DNA of 64,000 bases, from assembly GCA_964489265.1 (NCBI GenBank), contig CAZAXX010000002.1:6619-70618 (forward strand), written 5' to 3'. The notes beneath the pieces are model-generated. The model saw only the letters and a program-made list of their open reading frames with translations, did not search any database and was not told the origin of the DNA. The stretch is from CAYRUP01 sp964489265 (GTDB lineage: Bacteria; Pseudomonadota; Gammaproteobacteria; DSM-16500). Positions 33,105-42,128 of this stretch are shown here, one piece after another. How positions within the stretch are numbered: the first letter of the stretch is position 1; every line of letters begins with the position of its first letter. The position numbers were made by a program, and so were the translations under genes.

Positions 33105-34082
33105 ATGCAACGATTAATATCATTTTTGTTAAGCCTACTACTTGTGTTTTTAGCAACTGAGGCTATGGCTGGAAAACCGAGCTGGCGGCAATGGGTGGCG
33201 CAATTAAAAGAAGAAGCTGTCGCACAAGGAATTGATTCGGCTCTCTTCGATAGCATTTTTGATACCATCCCAGCACCTGATCATCATGTGCTTCGACTTG
33301 ATCATACACAACCTGAACATCGCATCACCTTTTCAGAATATCGCGACACGCGCGGCGGCAAATATAAAATTATGCTGGGGCGCAAAGAATTTCAACTCCA
33401 TCATAAATTACTCGAAAATATTGGCAGAGATTTTGCTGTTGATCCTTGTTTTATTGTCGCCCTGTGGGGAATGGAATCGAGTTATGGTCACTTTACCGGA
33501 AATTTTCCTGTCATCAAATCATTAGCAACGTTGGCATTTGATTCGCGCCGCAGCGAACATTTCCGCGAAGAATTATTATTAGCTTTACAAATCGTGCAGA
33601 CCAAACAAATCAGTTTGAAAAAATTTAAAGGTGAATGGGCAGGCGCTTCTGGACAACCGCAATTTTTGCCATCCAGTTGGTTTAAATATGCAGTCGATTA
33701 TGACAAAGATGGCCGCAAAGATATTTGGACGAGTTATCCTGATGTGTTTGCGTCGATCGCAAACTACCTTGCAAAAAATGGTTGGCGCATGAATCAACCT
33801 TGGGCGATCACAGTCAAATTACCCGATCATTTTAATCGCCACTTGATTGACAAAAATCATGAACGTCTCGTAAAACAATGGAATAAATTAGGTGTGCGCA
33901 CTGCTTCAGGTGCACCATTACCCTATCAAAATTTATCTGCTGCAATTGTAGAGCCCGATGGCGGCCCGACTTTTTTAGTGTTTAATAATTTCAAGACATT
34001 GCTAACGTATAATAATTCTATTTATTATGCGGGCACTATTGGTTATATGGCTGATGGGATTTGTCAAAAATCAAAAAAATAA
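33105..34082 (+). CDS. mltB: Lytic murein transglycosylase B
   Basis: MltB cuts the glycan chain of peptidoglycan between MurNAc and GlcNAc with anhydro-ring formation. The SLT_2 domain has the catalytic glutamate E124 in IVALWGMESSYGHFTGNF, followed by LATLAFDSRRSEHFREEL, GEWAGASGQPQFLPSSW and YDKDGRKDIW. The signal peptide (ISFLLSLLLVFLATEAMA) has no lipobox, so it is soluble periplasmic, unlike E. coli MltB. The length of 325 residues is normal, and there is no C-terminal peptidoglycan-binding domain. Confidence 0.93.
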   Translation: MQRLISFLLSLLLVFLATEAMAGKPSWRQWVAQLKEEAVAQGIDSALFDSIFDTIPAPDHHVLRLDHTQPEHRITFSEYRDTRGGKYKIMLGRKEFQLHHKLLENIGRDFAVDPCFIVALWGMESSYGHFTGNFPVIKSLATLAFDSRRSEHFREELLLALQIVQTKQISLKKFKGEWAGASGQPQFLPSSWFKYAVDYDKDGRKDIWTSYPDVFASIANYLAKNGWRMNQPWAITVKLPDHFNRHLIDKNHERLVKQWNKLGVRTASGAPLPYQNLSAAIVEPDGGPTFLVFNNFKTLLTYNNSIYYAGTIGYMADGICQKSKK

Positions 34083-34153
34083 TTTGCGATACCACCTACG
34101 TTCCGCGACCTTGAGTTTATCGAATGGGCGCGGGATCCAGTAAAACAACTCAA

Positions 34154-35563
34154 CTACAATCTATTAATAAACCGAGTTTCTTGAACTAAATCTTCAGAAG
34201 CTAAATTAGCTTGATATTTCCTTTTAAATAAATTAATTCCTCGCATCAGTTTAATTTGATGATTCAACAAAATCTTATTCAATAAATTATTATTATAAAT
34301 AATGGTTTTCTTTATCGCTTCTAAAAAAGCTGGATTTCTTTTATCGAAAAAAAGTGCTTTTAAATTTAATTGCTGATGAAAATCTTTTACGAATGGAAAG
34401 TTGTCTATAATTTTAGGCAATATAAGCGGATATAAAAATTCATGAAATGAATGTCCACCTAAAGCATGTAAAAGCAATGGCACAAATGATTTAATAAAAT
34501 TCCTTAACTTATCAGTATCTCTAAATAAAAATTTGCCTTGATTGTCTAGATGTTTGAACGTCCTGAAATACAATAACATGGTGCCAGAAATTGAATTACT
34601 AAATGAATGAACAAGATAACTGAAATTATCAACAGACCAACTTGCTGTTGGTGAAAAATCACATCGATCACACGCTCTAATGAAAGGAACAAGATAAGGA
34701 CTTTGATAATGTGATTGAGAATTTGTTGTTATAATTGGCATGTCAACATATAACTCATCATCTCTTGGTAATGGATCTATGCTTCGCATAATACCTAATG
34801 AATGCGGCAATACCGAATTTTGGCCGACAAATTCTCGTTTCGATTCATCAGAAGCAGTAAGCATTTGATGCCATCGATGATCTTTATCTATCTTTCCCCG
34901 ATTCGCTGAATTAAAAAATCCTTCCGTATAAAGATTTAATGGTAAATCAATGTAATTAGTAATTGAAACCGTTAAATAAGCACATTTTGCAATGAGAAGA
35001 TATTTATCGCGATCTTCCCGAACAAATTGAAAAAATTCTTCCGATTTAAGTTTTTTTACCAAATCCGCATATTCCAGAGCACCTGATAAAGTTGTTGGCC
35101 TATCAACTCCATTTATTTTTTCTATATGACATGCACCTTGAAATACGTTTTCAATAACTGCCATCGCTTCCGGAGAAAATTGCTCAGCCAAATAATCATA
35201 ATGCTGTTGTAAATCGTTTAGATCTAACTGCGCAGCTGGATTCGCTTTGAGTAACTCAAAAGCATATTGAGATTCAAAATAACGACCCGTCGCATCGTTA
35301 TTAGTGACGACTGCATCCTTCGATACAGTAAATTTTTTTAAAGCATCGCTGTAGGGAGGTGTTGTTAAAAAATAATTTATTCTGCCATGTTGTTGGGAAC
35401 CGAAAAAAATTAATTCAGCTAATTCATCAGCAATAGCTTTATTTTTTTGATATTTATCTATCAAAATAAACAATGCCTGACGCACTGATATAGTGGGTTT
35501 ATTATCGGATTCTTTTGTTTGCAATGAAACTTTAAATGCAACAACGTTCCGTGTTTCTGCCAT
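34154..35563 (-). CDS. Unrecognised soluble protein, 469 residues
   Basis: No signal peptide, membrane helix or known motif. Helical regions rich in Leu and Phe alternate with loops (for example LADELAELIFFG, LDLNDLQQHYDYLAEQF, LLHALGGHSFHEFLYPLILP). The HSFHEF cluster is the only histidine-rich spot. A GGGAGAAG site precedes ATG 35563 and borders a family A repeat. Its size, its lack of homology and its isolated setting among effector-like genes make it a candidate effector, which is inference only. Confidence 0.6.
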   Translation of the reverse strand: MAETRNVVAFKVSLQTKESDNKPTISVRQALFILIDKYQKNKAIADELAELIFFGSQQHGRINYFLTTPPYSDALKKFTVSKDAVVTNNDATGRYFESQYAFELLKANPAAQLDLNDLQQHYDYLAEQFSPEAMAVIENVFQGACHIEKINGVDRPTTLSGALEYADLVKKLKSEEFFQFVREDRDKYLLIAKCAYLTVSITNYIDLPLNLYTEGFFNSANRGKIDKDHRWHQMLTASDESKREFVGQNSVLPHSLGIMRSIDPLPRDDELYVDMPIITTNSQSHYQSPYLVPFIRACDRCDFSPTASWSVDNFSYLVHSFSNSISGTMLLYFRTFKHLDNQGKFLFRDTDKLRNFIKSFVPLLLHALGGHSFHEFLYPLILPKIIDNFPFVKDFHQQLNLKALFFDKRNPAFLEAIKKTIIYNNNLLNKILLNHQIKLMRGINLFKRKYQANLASEDLVQETRFINRL

Positions 35564-35588
35564 TCGACTTCTCCCTCATCCTGAGAGG

Positions 35589-35663
35589 TGTCATCCTAAG
35601 AGCGCATTTTACTCGAAGGATCTCCATATCCTAAGAAGATCCTTCACTTCGTTAAGGACGACA
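35589..35663. repeat. Family A palindrome, degenerate
   Basis: TGTCATCC...GAAGGATCTCC and AGATCCTTCACTTC...GGACGACA form an imperfect long stem. An extra half arm (CTCATCCTGAGAGG) adjoins it at 35576-35588. It separates the 469-residue gene's start from the reductase stop. Confidence 0.8.
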
Positions 35664-35667
35664 AAAA

Positions 35668-36657
35668 CTAACTATTCACAAGCTGCATCCCATCTTCCGT
35701 ATACCGATTCCCTGCAATCGCTTCCGGTCTAAACAGCGTATCCAATCGCGCAACATCTTCTTGCGTCAAATTGATATTAATTGCAGCTGTATTTTCTTCT
35801 AAATATTTTATTTTTTTCGTACCAGGAATCGGAATAATTCTGGGTGATTTTGCTAACACCCAAGCAAGCGACAATTGTGCAGGCGTACAGTTTTTTTCAG
35901 CTGCAATCTTGGCAAGCTCATCAACCAGCAATTTATTTTTCTCTGCATTTTCTCCCGAAAAACGCGGCAGAATGGTACGAAAATCAGTTTTATCCAATGT
36001 CGCAGCTGACGTAATCGTATGCGTCAAAAAACCACGTCCCAAGGGACTATACGGAACAAAAGAAATATTTAATTTTTCACATAACGGAATAATTTCATCT
36101 TCCGGCTGTCTGACCCATAACGAATATTCAGACTGTACTGCCGTAATCGGATGGATGTTATGCGCGCGCTGTAATGTTTGCGCATTCACCTCTGACAGTC
36201 CGATATAACGCACCTTACCTTCCTTAACTAAATCCGCCATTGCGCCAACCGTTTCTTCAATCGGCGTGCTTTTATCAACACGGTGCAAATAATAAAGATC
36301 AATCACATCGGTGCCTAAACGTTTTAAGCTCGCATCACAAGCCGATTTAACATAAGCAGGCGTTCCATCGATAGCACCTAAGCGTGGACCCGTTGGATTG
36401 CGGATGATGCCAAACTTAGTTGCCAAAATAATTTTTTCACGAACATTTTTTAAGGCTTTTCCCAACAGAACTTCATTTTCCCCAAGACCATAAATATCGG
36501 CCGTATCAAAAAAATTGATCCCAAGCTCGATAGCACGCTGCAAAGTAGCCAGTGATTCTTGCTCATTCGTCGCACCATAGAATTCTGACATTCCCATGCA
36601 GCCTAATCCGATTGCCAAAGCATTTAAATCCGTATTACCTAATTGTCTTTTTTGCAT
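35668..36657 (-). CDS. Aldo/keto reductase
   Basis: A 329-residue NADPH-dependent oxidoreductase with TIM-barrel fold. The family tetrad is visible: D and Y in INFFDTADIYGLGENE, K in ILATKFGI and H in IDLYYLHRVD. The cofactor end reads IPIPGTKKIKYLEENTAAI. It resembles the YajO/AKR13-like group of broad-specificity reductases for aldehydes and ketones. The physiological substrate is unknown. It has its own AAGGA site and stands alone. Confidence 0.92.
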   Translation of the reverse strand: MQKRQLGNTDLNALAIGLGCMGMSEFYGATNEQESLATLQRAIELGINFFDTADIYGLGENEVLLGKALKNVREKIILATKFGIIRNPTGPRLGAIDGTPAYVKSACDASLKRLGTDVIDLYYLHRVDKSTPIEETVGAMADLVKEGKVRYIGLSEVNAQTLQRAHNIHPITAVQSEYSLWVRQPEDEIIPLCEKLNISFVPYSPLGRGFLTHTITSAATLDKTDFRTILPRFSGENAEKNKLLVDELAKIAAEKNCTPAQLSLAWVLAKSPRIIPIPGTKKIKYLEENTAAININLTQEDVARLDTLFRPEAIAGNRYTEDGMQLVNS

Positions 36658-37038
36658 TCAATTTTCCTTATGAGTTTTGTAAAATCAATAGGATAACAGC
36701 TATGGGGTGTGAGTTGAAGAATTAGAGTTAGCAGAAGGAGCCTTTGCTAGCTGATCACAAAAAGACTGCCTAAGTTGCATATGCTCCACCGTTTGCGGCT
36801 TTGATGTTATTCGGTCCAATACCAACCTTATAGTGTATTTTTTGAGACCAATATGTGTAGACTTTTTACCTGAACACTTAAAGATCTTCTTCCTTCATCG
36901 ATCAACTTAACCCATTAATTACATGGATTTTTTTATTGCTCCCGAGATAAAAAGCCCTGTTCAAAAATGGGAGTATAATATGAAGAGTGTAGAGATTAAT
37001 ACCTACCCCGAACAAACAAAAAACGAGGAGAAAGTGTT
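36658..37038. other. Intergenic region with possible gene remnant
   Basis: A minus-strand frame of 65 codons (36700-36894) without a start reads like a protein C-terminus (...RLVLDRITSKPQTVEHMQL, then a Ser/Asn/Thr tail). A TATAAT at 36974-36979 could be the -10 of the next plus-strand gene, but no -35 is at the right distance. Nothing else seen. Confidence 0.3.
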
Positions 37039-37419
37039 ATGAAAAACAAATTATCTACGTTATTGGCAGCTGCTGTTGTTGGACTAGGGATGGTTACTGT
37101 ATCAGGCTCTGCAGAAGCTCGCTGTCATCATCATAAGGGCTCTTGTTATACGAGTTGTTGCCATAGACATTGTTATCATAAAGTGGTTCGTTGCGAAACT
37201 GTGCCTTCCTTCTGGATGTATGGATATCATTATCCTGCCCGCGAAGTATGTTGGGTAAAAGATCATGGAGTATGGTACAGAAGTACTTATAAATGGGTCC
37301 ATTGTAATTCAGTAGATGGATATTGCGGCAGTAGATATTGTGGCGGTGGATATTGCAACAGTGGATATTGCAACAGTATGAATCATGGACGCGGTGGATA
37401 TTATAATGTTTTAAGATAA
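37039..37419 (+). CDS. Small secreted Cys/His/Tyr-rich protein
   Basis: The 126-residue product has a signal peptide (LSTLLAAAVVGLGMVTVSGSA). The mature part starts RCHHHKGSCYTSCCHRHCYH, with seven His/Cys pairs in 25 residues, and ends with a Gly-Tyr-Cys-Asn repeat (GYCGSRYCGGGYCNSGYCNS). Such composition suggests metal binding (Cu, Zn or Ni) or a cross-linked surface protein. The middle (VPSFWMYGYHYPAREVCWV) is not recognised. A clear terminator follows, so it is a single-gene unit. Confidence 0.75.
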   Translation: MKNKLSTLLAAAVVGLGMVTVSGSAEARCHHHKGSCYTSCCHRHCYHKVVRCETVPSFWMYGYHYPAREVCWVKDHGVWYRSTYKWVHCNSVDGYCGSRYCGGGYCNSGYCNSMNHGRGGYYNVLR

Positions 37420-37433
37420 GATTTACTGTTAAT

Positions 37434-37473
37434 GTCGTCTCGTAGATAATTTTACGAGACGACGGATCTTTTT
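37434..37473 (+). terminator. Intrinsic terminator of the Cys/His-rich gene
   Basis: An 11-bp perfect stem GTCGTCTCGTA / TACGAGACGAC (37434-37444 with 37453-37463), then GGATCTTTTT. Confidence 0.85.
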
Positions 37474-37490
37474 AAGAAAAAGGAATTTCA

Positions 37491-38012
37491 ATGTTAAAAA
37501 AAATTAGCATTCTTGTTTTTTCCTTTTGTATGACTCTTGCTTGCTATGCGTTAGCACAAGGAAACACGATGGAATTACTCAGCCCCGCCTTTAAACATAA
37601 CGACAGCATCCCAAAAAAATATTCTTGCCAAGGAGAAAACATCTCTCCTCCTTTACAATGGAAAAATAGTCCTGCTAAAACCATTTCGTTTGTATTAATC
37701 ATGGATGATCCAGATGCACCGAATGGCGCTTGGGATCATTGGATCTTATTTAATATTCCTAAAAATAAATTAGAGTTACCTGAAAATATCACGACGCTTT
37801 CGGATGGAATTTCCTACGGTAAAAATAGTTGGGGAAATTTATCTTATGGCGGCCCTTGTCCGCCCAATGGCGAGCATCGATATTATTTTAAATTATATGC
37901 GTTAGATGTTTTGTTGGATTTGCCGAGTGGTGTTGATAAAGAGACGTTAGAAAATGCGATGAAGGGACATGTTGTTGCGAGTGCTGAGTTGATGGGGCGT
38001 TATAAAAAATAA
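37491..38012 (+). CDS. YbhB/YbcL family PEBP protein, secreted form
   Basis: A 173-residue phosphatidylethanolamine-binding-like protein. The family core is complete: FKHNDSIPKKYSCQGENISP, VLIMDDPDAPNGAWDHWILF and YGGPCPPNGEHRYYFKLYAL. A signal peptide (ISILVFSFCMTLACYALAQ) sends it to the periplasm. Bacterial members have no proven substrate; they may bind small phosphates or lipids. It follows the terminator at 37434 with its own AAAGGA site. A family C element starts 4 bp after its stop. Confidence 0.9.
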   Translation: MLKKISILVFSFCMTLACYALAQGNTMELLSPAFKHNDSIPKKYSCQGENISPPLQWKNSPAKTISFVLIMDDPDAPNGAWDHWILFNIPKNKLELPENITTLSDGISYGKNSWGNLSYGGPCPPNGEHRYYFKLYALDVLLDLPSGVDKETLENAMKGHVVASAELMGRYKK

Positions 38013-38016
38013 GCGC

Positions 38017-38194
38017 AAAAGGGGTCAAGTGCCATCATCGAACAAGTTGCATTTTTANNNNNNNNNNCACTTGTGGTTCCGCGTGCTTTTTGTCTGGGGC
38101 TTAAAAAAAAAAACCCCAAAAGGGGGCCACGCCCAAACACCCAAAATGTGCCATTTTTATACAGCTTGTTCGATGATGGCACTTGACCCCTTTT
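38017..38194. mobile_element. Family C MITE-like element, long form, with assembly gap
   Basis: The left end AAAAGGGGTCAAGTGCCATC (38017 on) continues ATCGAACAAG; the right end (38162-38194) is its complement for about 30 bases with one mismatch. Ends and design match the elements at 8602 and 8751, but the arms are longer and the interior differs. It contains the 10-N gap, so its true length is unknown. The interior has a C-rich/G-rich hairpin (ACCCCAAAAGGGGG). Confidence 0.75.
38058..38067. other. Assembly gap (10 N)
   Basis: Ten undefined bases inside the left half of the family C element; the true gap length is unknown. Confidence 1.
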
Positions 38195-38226
38195 CTCCTT
38201 TTGCGGGATGACGTGCTAACACAATT

Positions 38227-38913
38227 TCAAGGCTCATAATAAGTCGGCGCAAAAACCAAATCACGCACGCAAATTGTCTGTGGTTGTTGATACATCCACA
38301 ATGCTGCTTTTGCTAAATCCTCTGCTGGAATGACTTGATTATCCGTTAAATTAGCTGCCATCAACATCGGCGTCAAAATCTTTGCTGGTGCAAGATTGCA
38401 AATACGAATACCGTATTTTGCATTATCCATACGTAGTGATTCGCTCAAACTTTTAATCGCGGCTTTGGTTGCAGCATACGTCGCAATCTGTGGTCTTGAA
38501 TTGCGATCTGCGACAGAACTAATATTAATAATAGTTCCCGTTTTTCTTTTTCTCATCCCAGGTAAAACAATTTCAATTCCGTTGATCACACCAAGTAAAT
38601 TTATATTAACCGTATTGAAATGATCTGCATGCGCTATTTCAGTAAATTCTCCGCCTTTTGCAAAACCTGCGTTATTTATCAAGCAGTCGACAGCACCAAA
38701 CTTTTCTTCACATTGCTGAATTGCTTTTTTTAAAGAAGAAAAATCAGTTACATCAACTGAAATGCAATGCACATCTGGAAGATTCAATTTTTCCATCGCC
38801 TCCAGATTTCGCGCTAACAATCCTAAACAATAACCTGCATTGGAAAATACTTTAGCCATTGCAGCACCAATCCCTGAGCTTGCGCCTGTAATCAGAACCA
38901 GTGGTTTAGGCAT
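38227..38913 (-). CDS. Short-chain dehydrogenase/reductase
   Basis: A 228-residue NAD(P)-dependent oxidoreductase. The Rossmann start LVLITGASSGIGAAMAKVF, the NNAG motif (CLINNAGFAKGG) and the catalytic YxxxK in ATYAATKAAIKSL are all present, with Ser in NISSVADRN. It resembles the YdfG/DltE-like classical SDRs acting on small alcohols or 3-hydroxy acids. The start lies 12 bp from the stop of the preceding membrane protein gene, so MFS, GT-C-like protein and SDR form one operon. GAGAAGG precedes the ATG. Confidence 0.92.
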   Translation of the reverse strand: MPKPLVLITGASSGIGAAMAKVFSNAGYCLGLLARNLEAMEKLNLPDVHCISVDVTDFSSLKKAIQQCEEKFGAVDCLINNAGFAKGGEFTEIAHADHFNTVNINLLGVINGIEIVLPGMRKRKTGTIINISSVADRNSRPQIATYAATKAAIKSLSESLRMDNAKYGIRICNLAPAKILTPMLMAANLTDNQVIPAEDLAKAALWMYQQPQTICVRDLVFAPTYYEP

Positions 38914-38925
38914 TTTGGTACCTTC

Positions 38926-40848
38926 TCAAGAAATATAGAGACAAAATCTTTTCCCCTTTATATAAAAATATTTACATTCACACATCAAACGCGCAGGCAA
39001 ATCAGAATTAAATTGGCGAGAAAGTTTTGGCAATTTATCTGGAATTAATTTCATTCGATAGGAAGATTTCGCAACTGATTGAAAATATTTTTGCTTAAGT
39101 AAAATCATTGCGCGCGGAGCAACAGAGTTATTATTTATCATAACGGGTAATTCACTTTCTATTTGATAACGACCCGTAAATTTAAGCGTGACAAGTTGTT
39201 TACCTGCGGCAATCTGCGGAGAATAAATATAAACACCGCCCCACATATACTCATAATGAGCCTTTAGATACGCCAACAAACCAGGCACTCTATCGATAAA
39301 CTTCGTATGCACAAACAATTTAACAGGTTCGGCTTGAATACGTTTAATTATCTTATCTACAGTAATCGTCGGATCCAAATCAAGCGATGGTAGCAGCGTT
39401 TTCTTTAATTCTTCATTAGGCTGAGTGAGATAAAGAATATTTTGTTCTAAAAAACTGTTACCTGAAATCAATTGTTTTTTATCATAAAGCAAATCAATTC
39501 CTGCCACATAAGTACTGCCATCTTGCACAAGACCGTGTACCAAATTAATTAATTCACGATCATAACGATAACCATTTTTTGGCGGGAATGGCAGCATGTC
39601 GCGTGCTGACAAAACAATCCCGCAGAAAATAAAAAAATACAAACAAGCCAGCACTCGCCATGCAGAAGCAGTATTGTTTTTGATAGTAAAAACATAAAGC
39701 CCTAACAACAAAGGTAAACTCAGAACCAGCCAATACGCATAAGGAAAATAAGGAAAAACGATTAGCAAAAATAGATAGAGCAACGTACAAATTAACAATA
39801 ACAGTATCCACGCACGAAAATTAATATAAAACTGAAGTGGATATTTTGAAAGATCCGCCAACCATTGAAAAAAATCTGCATACAATAAAAATAATGCGGG
39901 AATCAAAGCAACCGTAAAATAACCGAAAGGCTGTTTATAAACTACTAATAATAATAAAATCGTACTCGCATATGTTAAGACAAATATGCGCTTCTTCTGC
40001 TCCAACGGATTAGCCACAATAAAAATACTGACAAAAGACAAAATCCAAAGCGTTAAATATAAATTATCTTCTTTTAAAATTGCGCCTAACATCATCAAAT
40101 TAGATGATGCATAGACATTCATGTTATAAACTAGTCGCGCATCATAAAAAAGCGAAGTCAACACTGTGTGACTATTTGAAAATAACGCCCAAAAACCGAT
40201 ATAAATTGCAATAACACTGACAATAACAACATTAAACACAAAAACATCACGCACCGTGCTGGATTTTCTCGACGAAAAAAACCACACTGCCAACAAAGCT
40301 ACATCACTCGCACAAACATACCAAAGTGCTTTCTGAGAAATACAAAACGCTATGCCTAAAACCAGCCCCGCCTTAACAAATTTATTTTCCAGCAATAAAA
40401 ATGCGGATATCAAACAAAGCCAATATGCCAGAATATCAACCCGTATATCATTGGAAACGGTTAAAAAAAACGTTGCTGAAACGAGAAGCAACACACTGAT
40501 AAATACTGCATTAAAGGAATAAAATCGCGTCAACCACAATGAACAAATCAATAAAAAAATGGCATTATAAACAGAAACCAGATTCTTGATATAAACAAAT
40601 AGGTAAAAAGGATCGTGAATAAAAAACAGGGGAATCATTAACAAATAATTTCCCAGGACAGATTTATAAGGCATGAAATCGCGATAGGGAATCAGCGTAC
40701 GATATTTATGATAAAACGAATTCACTAACCAGAATTGATCTGGCGTAATCATTTCATGAAAATTTAAATAACACTGCAATATCAAGAAACCAACACTCAA
40801 TAACAGAAAAATTAAGAGTGCTTTATTTTCCCTGAGCAGTGTTTTCAT
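38926..40848 (-). CDS. Polytopic GT-C-like membrane protein
   Basis: A 640-residue protein with about 12 membrane helices and a C-terminal soluble part of about 180 residues. After the first helix comes a periplasmic loop MITPDQFWLVNSFYHKYRTL, then IPYRDFMPYKSVLGNYLL, where the acidic residue and the PYRDF phrase resemble the first loop of GT-C glycosyltransferases of the PMT/ArnT type, which use lipid-linked sugars. No specific acceptor can be deduced. The start overlaps the upstream MFS gene by 4 bp (ATGA), so translation is coupled. Confidence 0.7.
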   Translation of the reverse strand: MKTLLRENKALLIFLLLSVGFLILQCYLNFHEMITPDQFWLVNSFYHKYRTLIPYRDFMPYKSVLGNYLLMIPLFFIHDPFYLFVYIKNLVSVYNAIFLLICSLWLTRFYSFNAVFISVLLLVSATFFLTVSNDIRVDILAYWLCLISAFLLLENKFVKAGLVLGIAFCISQKALWYVCASDVALLAVWFFSSRKSSTVRDVFVFNVVIVSVIAIYIGFWALFSNSHTVLTSLFYDARLVYNMNVYASSNLMMLGAILKEDNLYLTLWILSFVSIFIVANPLEQKKRIFVLTYASTILLLLVVYKQPFGYFTVALIPALFLLYADFFQWLADLSKYPLQFYINFRAWILLLLICTLLYLFLLIVFPYFPYAYWLVLSLPLLLGLYVFTIKNNTASAWRVLACLYFFIFCGIVLSARDMLPFPPKNGYRYDRELINLVHGLVQDGSTYVAGIDLLYDKKQLISGNSFLEQNILYLTQPNEELKKTLLPSLDLDPTITVDKIIKRIQAEPVKLFVHTKFIDRVPGLLAYLKAHYEYMWGGVYIYSPQIAAGKQLVTLKFTGRYQIESELPVMINNNSVAPRAMILLKQKYFQSVAKSSYRMKLIPDKLPKLSRQFNSDLPARLMCECKYFYIKGKRFCLYIS

Positions 40849-42053
40849 AAAATATTTTTCCGTGCGCTTGGCTCTACTAAATAGCTAAACACTATAATTG
40901 ACATCACACCCCAAATTCCACAGACAATCCATAACAGCGAACTGCCCAAATGCTCCATCACCATCGCACCCGCCCATGGCCCGATAAACATGCCTAAATT
41001 AGACGTTGCACTAAACAATGACATGTAACTTCCTCTGCGTCCTTCCGGTGCAATTTCAGCAATATAACTGCTGGCAGAAGGATAGATAATCATTTCGCCG
41101 ATGGTCCAGATCATGGTAAGAATAATAATGTGGCTCATCGTTGTTGCAGCATACATGCCAGCAAATCCGACTGTAATAAATGTTGCGCCCAGCATAAAGT
41201 TAATTCGGTAAGGCCAATTCAGCATTGCCACATTTAAAATAAGTTCTAAAAAAACAATCATCAATGTGTTAATCGTAAATAACCAGCCATAAAAGCTCAC
41301 TGGAAAATGTAGATCCTGTTTCAAAAAAACCGGCAGTGTTGCTTCATGCTGATAAAAAACCATTGTGACCGGAATCATCCCAATCAAAAACCAGCGCAAG
41401 AGCGAATCGTGTTTTATCCATTTGATCGTAAACACTTTCTTTTGCAAAGAGGCCGGACGATGCGTTAACCAGACTGAACCTGACAAACCAACCACTAAAA
41501 TAATTCCTGCTAAAATATTTGCGACACCATTCGAAATAAAAATCGCCGGAAAATAATGCGCCGCAAGATAACCACCCATCGCCGGGCCAATACTCATTCC
41601 TAAATTCAACACCAGTCGATACACAGAAAAAGTAATTTTATGCAAACCCTCTACTGTCATGTAACTGACTAAGGTTTGCGAAGCCGGACGAAACAAACCG
41701 TAGAAAGTTCCCCACGCGAGACACAACAAAATCAATAGATGATAATTTCGTATCATGGGTATAAAAAATAAAACTATCCCATTCATAAAAATTGCGCCAA
41801 TCATCACGCGGGCAGCGCCAACATAATCAATCAGATTTCCGGTTAATATCCCGCTTAAGAACATGCTGGCGCTCACCATTGCAAAAAGAAGGGCGCCTTG
41901 TGACACGGTTAATCCTAAATGTTCGGTTGCATATAACACCAGAAAAACAAATGCCATATTACCAATTTGATTGATCAACGTAGCCACGATCACGACCCAA
42001 AATCGTGCGGGAAATTTTTTGATATTTAAAAATGCGTCGCGGTATAAATTCAT
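40845..42053 (-). CDS. MFS transporter
   Basis: A 402-residue protein with twelve predicted membrane helices and the family loop after helix 2 (LTGNLIDYVGAARVMIGAIF). The second half carries PEGRRGSYMSLFSATSNLGM, a motif of drug-efflux-type MdtH/YfcJ-like transporters. The substrate is unknown. It is the first gene of the MFS/GT-C-like/SDR operon. The unit might export a lipid or glycoside, but this is inference. Confidence 0.88.
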   Translation of the reverse strand: MNLYRDAFLNIKKFPARFWVVIVATLINQIGNMAFVFLVLYATEHLGLTVSQGALLFAMVSASMFLSGILTGNLIDYVGAARVMIGAIFMNGIVLFFIPMIRNYHLLILLCLAWGTFYGLFRPASQTLVSYMTVEGLHKITFSVYRLVLNLGMSIGPAMGGYLAAHYFPAIFISNGVANILAGIILVVGLSGSVWLTHRPASLQKKVFTIKWIKHDSLLRWFLIGMIPVTMVFYQHEATLPVFLKQDLHFPVSFYGWLFTINTLMIVFLELILNVAMLNWPYRINFMLGATFITVGFAGMYAATTMSHIIILTMIWTIGEMIIYPSASSYIAEIAPEGRRGSYMSLFSATSNLGMFIGPWAGAMVMEHLGSSLLWIVCGIWGVMSIIVFSYLVEPSARKNIL

Positions 42054-42128
42054 TTTTTATGCTTATTTTAGTAAATTATTATTGTAGCATAGGGTCAGGA
42101 ATTTTTTTCACATTGAGATGGAGATCAC

